In this document: piece by piece, positions 1-5,738 of the stretch | Position numbering within the stretch: the stretch's first letter is position 1 | Layout of the letters: every line of letters begins with the position of its first letter | Assembly (NCBI GenBank): GCA_028817755.1 | Contig: JAPPPA010000072.1 | Span: 1 to 9,501 of the forward strand | From: Gammaproteobacteria bacterium | GTDB lineage: Bacteria; Pseudomonadota; Gammaproteobacteria; JAPPPA01 | DNA: 9,501 nt | Direction of reading: 5' to 3' | The notes under the pieces: model-generated | Databases searched by the model: none | Told to the model about the DNA's origin: nothing | Seen by the model: the letters and a program-made list of their open reading frames with translations, nothing else | Program-made: the position numbers and the translations under genes

Positions 1-198
1 TCTGCCTATAGCAATAAAGCCTTTAGCGTTAAACGTGCTGAATTTCTCAATCACCCCCAACTGCAAGCCATGAAGCTCGCACACGCGTTTAAATACCTGT
101 CACGCACCGAGGGTTGGGGCTCAAAGCTAATAGAGAGGCATCAAGCAGAAGTAATTCGACTTATCCGGGAGTACTACATGAATCGGCCGAGTAAGTAG
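1..198 (+). CDS. 3' end of an unrecognised protein gene (partial)
   Basis: Frame 1 is open from the first base to a TAG at 196-198 and gives 65 residues; the start lies outside the window. The visible tail is basic and looks helical, with an aromatic stretch (HAFKYLSRTEGW) followed by an amphipathic helix (RHQAEVIRLIREYYM) and a short polar end (NRPSK). I do not recognise the family. The absence of stops, the sensible amino-acid mix and the gene-like end support a real coding tail, but 65 residues are too few to name a function. No obvious terminator follows it before the toxin-antitoxin promoter region. Confidence 0.6.
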   Translation, partial: SAYSNKAFSVKRAEFLNHPQLQAMKLAHAFKYLSRTEGWGSKLIERHQAEVIRLIREYYMNRPSK

Positions 199-335
199 GC
201 CTTGGGTATCCCCGCGAGTGTATTTCATCGTTAATGGGAAATGGTGTTTTATGACGATCTCTAACACGACTATTTACGGAAGGGTGTTTTCCATCGATTG
301 CAAACTGGGGCCTTTAGAAAATCCGAACGACAACG
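199..335. other. Intergenic spacer upstream of the toxin-antitoxin operon
   Basis: This stretch separates the left-edge gene from the promoter of the toxin-antitoxin operon. It looks AT-richer than the flanking genes. A 29-codon reading frame (251-340) is present but has no convincing ribosome binding site or recognisable product. GGTGTTTT occurs twice (243-250 and, within AGGGTGTTTTCC, near 284-291), with no evident meaning. I see no terminator, tRNA or mobile-element end here. Confidence 0.5.
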
Positions 336-365
336 TTTAACCATTTTGCATTACTTTGCTATACT
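336..365 (+). promoter_or_regulatory. Putative sigma-70 promoter of the toxin-antitoxin operon
   Basis: A good -10 hexamer TATACT sits at 360-365. The best -35 candidate is a weak TTTAAC at 336-341, spaced 18 bases away. The start point would fall near 372, about 25 bases before the antitoxin ATG at 397 and inside the palindromic operator. Overlap of promoter and operator is typical of autoregulated antitoxin genes. The -10 is convincing; the -35 is not, which would fit a promoter that is normally repressed or weak. Confidence 0.55.
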
Positions 366-384
366 TGTAAGACAAGTACTTACA
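362..384 (+). promoter_or_regulatory. Nested inverted repeats: putative antitoxin operator
   Basis: Two overlapping perfect inverted repeats occupy these bases. The first has arms TACTTG (362-367) and CAAGTA (373-378) around a 5-base centre. The second has arms TGTAAG (366-371) and CTTACA (379-384) around a 7-base centre. An 8-base palindrome AAGTACTT (374-381) lies inside. Ribbon-helix-helix antitoxins bind short palindromes as dimers of dimers, and overlapping sites next to the -10 suit cooperative autorepression by the antitoxin or the toxin-antitoxin complex. The repeats are seen directly; the binding is inferred. Confidence 0.65.
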
Positions 385-396
385 GGTGTAGCAACC

Positions 397-690
397 ATGC
401 CTAGCACTACTTCTTTCACACTTCGCTTAGACGAAGATGTCAAAAACGCCCTTGAAGCCGAAGCGGTTAAAGCAGATCGCTCTGCCTCTTACCTTGCCGC
501 CAAAGCTATTACGGATATGCTCGCCGCCAAACAGGCTAAAGCTAAAGCGATTGAACAAGCTTTAGCGGAAGCTGAAAAAGGCGAATTTATTAGTGAAAGG
601 GCCATGACCCGCTGGGTAAATAGCTGGGGCACCGATAATGAGCTGAGCCCTCCCGAAGTAGATATATTCCCCAACCAGCAAACGCGATAA
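397..690 (+). CDS. Ribbon-helix-helix antitoxin, CopG/ParD-like
   Basis: The 97-residue product is predicted to neutralise the downstream toxin and repress its own operon. The N-terminus (residues 5-11, TSFTLRL) is the DNA-binding beta-strand, followed by helix 1 (about 13-26) and helix 2 (about 30-44, beginning SASYLAAKAI), the standard ribbon-helix-helix layout. The segment from about 51 to 77, with AEAEKGEFISE and WVNSWG, matches the toxin-binding tail common in CopG/ParD-type antitoxins paired with ParE-like toxins. I chose ATG 397 because AGGTG (384-388) lies 8 bases upstream and the ribbon begins right after it. The in-frame TTG at 298 would add 33 residues encoded by the promoter/operator. 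The stop is one base before the toxin start, so the two are surely co-translated. Confidence 0.9.
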   Translation: MPSTTSFTLRLDEDVKNALEAEAVKADRSASYLAAKAITDMLAAKQAKAKAIEQALAEAEKGEFISERAMTRWVNSWGTDNELSPPEVDIFPNQQTR

Positions 691-691
691 G

Positions 692-976
692 GTGCTTATT
701 CGATTTCTGGCTACGGCCAAAACAGACTTAATTTGGATGCGGCAATACTACACGTCAGTTTTTCCACAGGGAGATGACGCCGCAAGAAAACACTACCAAA
801 CTGCACTATCTCTGCTCGTCGAGAACCCATACATGGGGAGACCGTCTGAGGCGAACGAAGGTGCGCGAGAACTGGTTATTGCGAATACACCATTCACTTT
901 CATTTATAGAATTAACCAGCCTTACATAGACATCCTACGCTTGTGGGACCAGCGCCAAGACCAGCCACCGGTTTAA
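692..976 (+). CDS. ParE/RelE-superfamily toxin
   Basis: A 94-residue protein of typical toxin length. Family members either poison DNA gyrase (ParE) or cleave ribosome-bound mRNA (RelE). The diagnostic region is residues 45-89: NPYMGRP, then GARELVIANTPFTFIYRI, then IDILRLWDQRQ. This follows the ParE pattern of a GRP turn, REL(V), a beta-strand ending in YR, and a last strand ILR. Many relatives have His where this protein has Asp (WDQRQ), so activity is not assured. The start is GTG at 692, a single base after the antitoxin TAA, with only a weak AAGG nearby. This suits translation coupled to, and less efficient than, the antitoxin. Gyrase poisoning is more likely than RNase activity, but this cannot be settled here. 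Confidence 0.92.
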   Translation: MLIRFLATAKTDLIWMRQYYTSVFPQGDDAARKHYQTALSLLVENPYMGRPSEANEGARELVIANTPFTFIYRINQPYIDILRLWDQRQDQPPV

Positions 977-994
977 GCGCTAAACAAAAACAAC

Positions 995-2743
995 ATGAGC
1001 AACACCAAAAACATCAAACCACTGCGAAAGCTGTGGCCTTTTTTGCGTCAATACAAAAAACAGCTGACTTACGCAGGTTTAGCGCTAGTGGTCGCTGCAG
1101 GCGCTACGCTCGCCTTACCTGTTGCCTTACGCTTTTTAATTGACGCTGGCTTTACCGCCGAGAACAGCGGCCAGATCAACCAGCAATTTGGCGGCTTATT
1201 GTTACTTGCTGTTGTACTGGGTGTCGCCACCGCAACGCGCTACTACTTTGTGACGTGGATTGGCGAGCGGTTGGTTGCGGATATTCGCAACGCTGTTTAT
1301 CAACACGTACTCAAGCTCAGTCCCGTGTTTTTTGAAAGCACCCGCACGGGTGAAGTGCTGTCGCGGCTCACAACCGACACTACGCTGATTCAGTCGGTCA
1401 TTGGTTCCAGCATTTCTATTGCACTACGTAACGCGCTGACTTTTGTTGGTGGTTTGGTGATGCTGTTCGTTACCAGCCCCAAACTTACCGGCATTATTTT
1501 GCTGGTGATTCCATTGGTGCTGATTCCGATCATTGTGTTTGGGCGTCGCGTACGGCATTTCTCACGCGCCAGCCAAGATACCGTGGCAGATACCAGCTCG
1601 CTGGCTCAGGAAGTTCTAAATGCCATGCAAACGGTGCAGGCATATACCGCAGAAGGTTTTGAAGCCAAACGCTACGACACCGCGGTAGAAAACGCATTTA
1701 CTACCGCCCTACGGCGCATTCGCAGCCGTGCCACTTTAACCCTGTTGGTTATTCTGCTGGTATTTGCTGCCGTGGTAGGCGTGCTGTGGTTGGGCGCACA
1801 ATCGGTAATGACCGGCACAATGACGCCCGGCTTACTCGGCCAATTCTTGCTTTACGCCATCTTCACCGCCGGTGCGGTTGGTGCCTTGAGTGAAACCTGG
1901 GGTGAGCTACAACGCGCTGCTGGCGCCACTGAAAGATTGGTAGAAATTCTTGATACCGAACCAGCTATTCAAGCACCTAAAAATGCCGCAAGCATGCCAA
2001 GTCACTTAAGCGGTGAAGTGCATTTTGAGGGCATTAATTTTAGTTACCCCTCGCGCCCGGATATTCCAGTACTAAAAGATTTTGACCTACATATTAAGCC
2101 CGGTGAAACCGTGGCTTTAGTTGGGCCGTCTGGCGCCGGTAAAACCACCGTCTTCCAACTGCTATTGCGCTTTTACGACCCACAAAGCGGCAGCATCAAA
2201 TTAGACAGCACTAGCATTAACGAATGCGATCCATCTGCCGTTCGCCGGCACCTAGGCTTAGTCCCGCAAGAGCCGATTATTTTTGCAGCCAGTGCCGCCG
2301 ACAATATTCGTTATGGCAATGAGGCTGCTAGTGACGATCAAGTAATTGATGCCGCCAAACATGCTGCAGCCCACGACTTTATTCAGCAACAGCCGGAAGG
2401 CTACGACACATTCTTAGGCGAGCGCGGCATGCGTCTTTCTGGCGGCCAGAAACAACGCATCGCCATTGCCCGTGCCATGCTGAAAAACGCTGAGGTTGTG
2501 CTCTTAGACGAAGCCACCAGCGCGCTAGATGCGGAATCAGAACAACTGGTGCATCAAGCACTAGAAGAACTGACCGAGAACCGCACTACCCTCGTCATTG
2601 CCCATCGCTTAGCCACCGTACGCGAGGCTGATCGCATTGTGGTAATGGAACAAGGCCAAGTCGTCGCCACTGGTACTCACGATGAGCTTGTCGCCGCAGG
2701 CGGCCTATACGCTCGCCTCGCCAAACTGCAATTCAAAGACTAA
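995..2743 (+). CDS. MsbA-related ABC exporter half-transporter (permease-ATPase fusion)
   Basis: This 582-residue inner-membrane half-transporter would act as a homodimer that uses ATP to export a lipid, drug or other hydrophobic substrate. The N-terminal domain (about 1-310) has six hydrophobic segments near 25-48, 66-85, 142-160, 165-183, 248-268 and 281-300. The ATPase domain (about 340-580) is complete: A-loop Tyr351, Walker A GPSGAGKT (377-384), Q-loop Gln425, signature LSGGQ (481-485), Walker B VVLLDE (501-506, catalytic Glu506), D-loop SALD (509-512) and switch His537. The text closely follows the TIGR02204 MsbA-related family (TGEVLSRLTTDTTLIQ, WGELQRAAGATERL), which is distinct from true MsbA; the substrate is unknown. 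The 18-base gap after the toxin gene has no Shine-Dalgarno, only an A-rich stretch before ATG 995. Expression may therefore come partly by read-through from the toxin operon. Confidence 0.96.
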   Translation: MSNTKNIKPLRKLWPFLRQYKKQLTYAGLALVVAAGATLALPVALRFLIDAGFTAENSGQINQQFGGLLLLAVVLGVATATRYYFVTWIGERLVADIRNAVYQHVLKLSPVFFESTRTGEVLSRLTTDTTLIQSVIGSSISIALRNALTFVGGLVMLFVTSPKLTGIILLVIPLVLIPIIVFGRRVRHFSRASQDTVADTSSLAQEVLNAMQTVQAYTAEGFEAKRYDTAVENAFTTALRRIRSRATLTLLVILLVFAAVVGVLWLGAQSVMTGTMTPGLLGQFLLYAIFTAGAVGALSETWGELQRAAGATERLVEILDTEPAIQAPKNAASMPSHLSGEVHFEGINFSYPSRPDIPVLKDFDLHIKPGETVALVGPSGAGKTTVFQLLLRFYDPQSGSIKLDSTSINECDPSAVRRHLGLVPQEPIIFAASAADNIRYGNEAASDDQVIDAAKHAAAHDFIQQQPEGYDTFLGERGMRLSGGQKQRIAIARAMLKNAEVVLLDEATSALDAESEQLVHQALEELTENRTTLVIAHRLATVREADRIVVMEQGQVVATGTHDELVAAGGLYARLAKLQFKD

Positions 2744-2766
2744 CACTTGACCAATTGTCTAATTTT

Positions 2767-2794
2767 TTGACAACTCACTCGCAATAACTAAAAT
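2767..2794 (+). promoter_or_regulatory. Strong sigma-70-like promoter of the hydrolase lipoprotein gene
   Basis: A perfect -35 TTGACA (2767-2772) is followed after 16 bases by the -10 TAAAAT (2789-2794). Transcription would start near 2801 and leave a leader of about 74 bases before ATG 2875. An inverted repeat TTGTC (2755-2759) / GACAA (2769-2773) overlaps the -35 and could be an operator, though five-base arms are weak evidence. Confidence 0.68.
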
Positions 2795-2802
2795 GATTAG
2801 CC

Positions 2803-2852
2803 CTCACGGATGAGAGGCCGCTGAAAGCAAGAGCCGCATAGGCCATTCAGCG
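2803..2852 (+). promoter_or_regulatory. Foldable 5' leader of the hydrolase mRNA
   Basis: Inside the predicted leader, CTCA (2803-2806) pairs with TGAG (2811-2814) around a CGGA loop. A larger hairpin forms between CGCTGAA (2819-2825) and TTCAGCG (2846-2852), with an inner GCC (2833-2835) / GGC (2841-2843) stem. GGCC at 2816-2819 and 2841-2844 could pair in a competing fold. The structure ends 10 bases before the ribosome binding site AGGAG (2863-2867). It matches no riboswitch consensus that I can recall, so it could equally be an mRNA-stabilising hairpin or chance. Confidence 0.35.
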
Positions 2853-2874
2853 CAAAACAGCGAGGAGTAACACC

Positions 2875-4677
2875 ATGAAATTCACAAAACAGCTAGCCTT
2901 AATGGGGCTACTGCTGAGCGCCCTGTTTTCTTTAGCCGCATGCAGCGGCAGCCCCGGCGATGCGCCCGGAATTAAAGACGAAACAGGTGAGGACACCGAT
3001 CCGCCAGAGCCACCAGCTCAAGACGCCGCCTGTAACGCACCGGCCGACGCCCAAATGCCGGCAACACCCGCGGCAGGCCAGTCTCGCGACGGTCTTTCTT
3101 GCGGCATCCATATCGCAGCGCCCGGCTTAGATGGTGAAATTGTTGCCTTTCAAGTCTTCGAGCCAACGACATTAGTAGGCGGCCAAACCTACCCGATCAT
3201 TCTAGAAGGCCACGGGTTCTCCGGAAGCCGACAAGGTTCCGACACCAGCAATGCCCGCATCTTACGCTTACGTGATGAAGGCTATGGCGTTATCAGTATT
3301 GACCAAGCCGGCCACGGCGAAACGGGTGGTTTCATTAAAGTGATGGATCCCGACCAAGAAGGTGAATTCTTAGTCGCCATCGTTGATTGGGCGCAAGCCA
3401 ACTTAGACTGGCACGCTGTAGGGCCAGACCTAGATGCCGGCGAAGACAACATGGTACTAGGCGCCATGGGTAGTAGTTATGGCGGTGGCTACCAGCATAT
3501 TCTGCAAGCCGTTGACCCCCAAAAACGCCTCGATGCCTTAGTGCCAGAAATTACGTGGCACGACCTAACCTACAGCCTATTCCCGAATACCGTGATCAAA
3601 GGCGCATGGGACGCGTTTTTGTTCACCGCCGGAAATAGCGCTGGTGGTGGCGGCAACTTTGACCCCTACGTCACCAACCTGTTTGTAGACGGTTTTGCCA
3701 ACAACAACATTACCCAAGAAAACCACGATTATTTCCGCTATCACGGGCCTGGTTATTTCTGCGATGGCATTCCAGTCGACACCAACGGCGGCCCTGGCAC
3801 TGCACCACAACACCGCGACCCCGTACCGCCAATGACAGCAGCACATATCCTCTATTTCCAGGGCTTCCGTGATCCACTCTTTAACTATTTAGAAGCCTTC
3901 CAAAACTACCAATGCTTTAACAACTTAGGCGGCGACGTCCGCCTGTTCAGTTACCAAAGTGGCCACAACACCATTGAGGTGGTTGTCGACCGTAACGCTA
4001 GTCAGCCACCGAATAATTCCCTAATTAGCAGCTGTGGCGACATCAACGTAAACGATGCCGCCGTGGCTTGGTTTAACCGTTATTTGAAAGGCGACGAAAA
4101 CGCTTTAAACGGTGTTCTAGATGATCATGAGGTGTGCTTCTCGCTCTCAGGCACCGATGCTGTTTTCGCCGACCGAATTATTTCCGGCACCAATGGCAGT
4201 GAATTTAATGTAGCCATTGATGCGGGCGCACTCGGTCAACAGCCTGTGGTGGTTAATCCAACCGTAGATGGCGCAATTCCTGTACCGCTATATACGGCGC
4301 CAGCAGGTGGTGATGTGTTTGCTGGCATTCCTCACTTAGAACTCAGCATTACCGACCCCAGCACGGTAGGTAATTCAGATACCACCATTATTTTTGTGGG
4401 TGTGGGCTTTAACGGCACACGCACTGGCGCGCAATGGGAGTTGATGGACAACCAACTCACCCCGATTCGCGGTACCTATAGCGCTGAAAATCCAATCAGC
4501 ATCCCTATGGTAGGCGTCGCCGAGCGGCTGGAAGCCGGTGACCAGCTTGGCTTGCTGTTCTACGGTGCTAATACCAACCAGTACCCAACCACGGGCTCAC
4601 GCGCTAACGACGGCCATGCAACCAGCGTGCAGGTGACTGGCCGCGTTTGGTTCCCACTGCTGGGAAATGAAGGATGA
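2875..4677 (+). CDS. Secreted alpha/beta-hydrolase lipoprotein, CocE/S15-peptidase-like
   Basis: The 600-residue product begins with a lipoprotein signal peptide. The lipobox SLAAC makes Cys23 the lipidated residue, and Ser24 at +2 predicts sorting to the outer membrane. Residues 26-50 form an acidic, proline-rich linker. The catalytic domain follows: EGHG near 111-114 at the oxyanion position, nucleophile elbow GSSYGG (199-204, Ser201), probable acid Asp333 in GFRDPLF and probable base His364 in SGHN. The order and spacing fit Xaa-Pro dipeptidyl-peptidase/CocE-type hydrolases. The C-terminal part (about 430-595) is beta-rich and could be the jelly-roll domain of that class. The usual CocE RxPYG oxyanion motif is absent, so the substrate (ester, peptide or polymer) is open. 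Six mature cysteines besides Cys23 (53, 76, 296, 347, 387, 421) suggest disulfides. AGGAG lies 7 bases before ATG 2875, and the gene has its own strong promoter. Confidence 0.88.
   Translation: MKFTKQLALMGLLLSALFSLAACSGSPGDAPGIKDETGEDTDPPEPPAQDAACNAPADAQMPATPAAGQSRDGLSCGIHIAAPGLDGEIVAFQVFEPTTLVGGQTYPIILEGHGFSGSRQGSDTSNARILRLRDEGYGVISIDQAGHGETGGFIKVMDPDQEGEFLVAIVDWAQANLDWHAVGPDLDAGEDNMVLGAMGSSYGGGYQHILQAVDPQKRLDALVPEITWHDLTYSLFPNTVIKGAWDAFLFTAGNSAGGGGNFDPYVTNLFVDGFANNNITQENHDYFRYHGPGYFCDGIPVDTNGGPGTAPQHRDPVPPMTAAHILYFQGFRDPLFNYLEAFQNYQCFNNLGGDVRLFSYQSGHNTIEVVVDRNASQPPNNSLISSCGDINVNDAAVAWFNRYLKGDENALNGVLDDHEVCFSLSGTDAVFADRIISGTNGSEFNVAIDAGALGQQPVVVNPTVDGAIPVPLYTAPAGGDVFAGIPHLELSITDPSTVGNSDTTIIFVGVGFNGTRTGAQWELMDNQLTPIRGTYSAENPISIPMVGVAERLEAGDQLGLLFYGANTNQYPTTGSRANDGHATSVQVTGRVWFPLLGNEG
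4651..4666 (+). repeat. Perfect 6-base inverted repeat at the end of the hydrolase gene
   Basis: TTCCCA (4651-4656) and TGGGAA (4661-4666) flank a 4-base CTGC loop, nine bases before the stop codon TGA (4675-4677). It lacks a T-tract, so it is not an intrinsic terminator. It could fold in the mRNA as a 3' stabilising hairpin, or simply reflect codon choice for Phe-Pro-Leu-Leu-Gly-Asn. Confidence 0.4.
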
Positions 4678-4711
4678 TTCAAAAATCCGTTAAACTAGCA
4701 CCATAACAACA

Positions 4712-4743
4712 AAAAAACGCCGGCACTAAAACCGGCGTTTTTT
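4712..4743 (+). terminator. Strong rho-independent terminator after the hydrolase gene
   Basis: A 12-base perfect stem pairs 4712-4723 (AAAAAACGCCGG) with 4732-4743 (CCGGCGTTTTTT). The core ACGCCGG/CCGGCGT encloses an 8-base loop, with A- and T-tracts on the outside. The symmetrical tracts would let it work on either strand. It begins 34 bases after the hydrolase stop and ends only 14 bases before the ATG of the next gene, which raises the question of how that gene is transcribed. Confidence 0.93.
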
Positions 4744-4757
4744 ATGAAGAGAGACGG

Positions 4758-5738
4758 ATGAAAAAATTAAGCCTTTTAATCGCGCTTGGCCTATGCGCTT
4801 GCGGCAGCCCAACATTTGAAGCGCCGCGTAATACTCCGGTAACGCCACCCAACCCACCAGCGGCAACCTTATGTGTGAGTAATGACTGCGGCGCAAAAAC
4901 TACGTTGGCAACGATTCCCGATGCGGAAAACCAAATTTTCACCGATGACGGGCGCCTCTTCGTCTCTGGCGGCACCAATGTATTTGAAATCACCGAAAGT
5001 GCTGGCGACTATATCGCTGCCCCCATCGCTAGCAGCGATTGCAACTTTACGGGTTTAGCAATACACAACAATTATCTATACGCCAACTGCGCCGATGGCA
5101 CTTTGTTTGGTGGTGCCATTACAGCAAACACCTTAATTCAACCTATCTACAACTACGTAGGCGTCAGCTTTGCGAATGGCATGGCTGTAGATGGCTCAGG
5201 CCGTTTATATACGGTCGACGGGCCAGTCTCGTCCAGCGGTCTGCCTACGCCTAAAATCGTACGCCTAATCATTGATGCAAACGACCCTAGCAATATCACC
5301 AGTCAAGAAACGTGGTTAAACAACGGTCTCAGTTTCCCTAATGGTTTGGCTTTTGCAGATGACACTTTCTACTTCACCGACTCACAACTATTACCGGTAC
5401 AAGCAGGCGCAGTACGAAGCGTACCGCTGAACCCAGATGGATCAGCTGGCGCTGTCACCACGGTGAGGGTGTGGAATTCGATACTCGATGATTTATCGGT
5501 CTTGCCAGACGGGCGCATTCTAATCGCCGACTTTCAAAGTGGCTTAGTCGCATTATTAACCGCCGATGGCACAGTCGAACAACAAACGACCGCGCTAACG
5601 TTTTCCAGCGCAACATCGGTTCAACTAGGGCAACCGCCACTATTTAGCAATACCGATGTACTGGTAACCGAAAAAGGTATTTTGGGCGATACCAGCTCAA
5701 ATACTGGCAACGTGTTATCCGTATTTCGGGCTAACTAA
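4758..5738 (+). CDS. Lipoprotein with SMP-30/gluconolactonase-like beta-propeller
   Basis: The 326-residue product starts with a lipoprotein signal peptide; lipobox LCAC puts the lipidated Cys at 15, and Gly16 at +2 allows outer-membrane sorting. A Thr/Pro-rich linker (about 20-37) precedes repeated propeller strands: GLAIHNNYLYANC (99-111), NGMAVDGSGRLYTVD (140-154), PNGLAFADDTFYFTD (194-208) and DDLSVLPDGRILIAD (244-258). This is the SMP-30/gluconolactonase/paraoxonase style, a six-bladed propeller with a central divalent metal. Glu57, Asn195 and Asp245 sit where those enzymes place their metal ligands; the 50-residue Asn-Asp spacing matches human SMP-30 (Asn154, Asp204) as I recall it. A lactonase or esterase acting at the cell surface is plausible but inferred. 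A purine-rich GAAGAGAG (4746-4753) serves as ribosome binding site. The stop overlaps the end of dusA. Confidence 0.85.
   Translation: MKKLSLLIALGLCACGSPTFEAPRNTPVTPPNPPAATLCVSNDCGAKTTLATIPDAENQIFTDDGRLFVSGGTNVFEITESAGDYIAAPIASSDCNFTGLAIHNNYLYANCADGTLFGGAITANTLIQPIYNYVGVSFANGMAVDGSGRLYTVDGPVSSSGLPTPKIVRLIIDANDPSNITSQETWLNNGLSFPNGLAFADDTFYFTDSQLLPVQAGAVRSVPLNPDGSAGAVTTVRVWNSILDDLSVLPDGRILIADFQSGLVALLTADGTVEQQTTALTFSSATSVQLGQPPLFSNTDVLVTEKGILGDTSSNTGNVLSVFRAN

Noticed and set aside
251..340. 29-codon reading frame in the left spacer
   Set aside because: No good ribosome binding site, no recognisable sequence features, and length within chance expectation.
298..396. N-terminal extension of the antitoxin from a TTG at 298
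   Set aside because: It would translate the promoter and operator, lacks a ribosome binding site, and adds residues not seen in ribbon-helix-helix antitoxins; ATG 397 has AGGTG at proper spacing.
489..674. Minus-strand reading frame opposite the antitoxin
   Set aside because: It lies wholly inside a well-supported gene and has no start signals; the hydrophobic residues mirror the Ala-rich antitoxin codons.
943..1143. Plus-strand frame bridging the toxin and exporter
   Set aside because: It overlaps two clear genes in another frame; no domain resemblance.
2744..2775. Possible terminator after the exporter gene (short repeats followed by TTTTTT)
   Set aside because: The only pairings are a 3-base GAC/GTC stem or an AT-rich TTGTC/GACAA arm overlapping the -35; neither is GC-rich or followed by a T-run in the right place.
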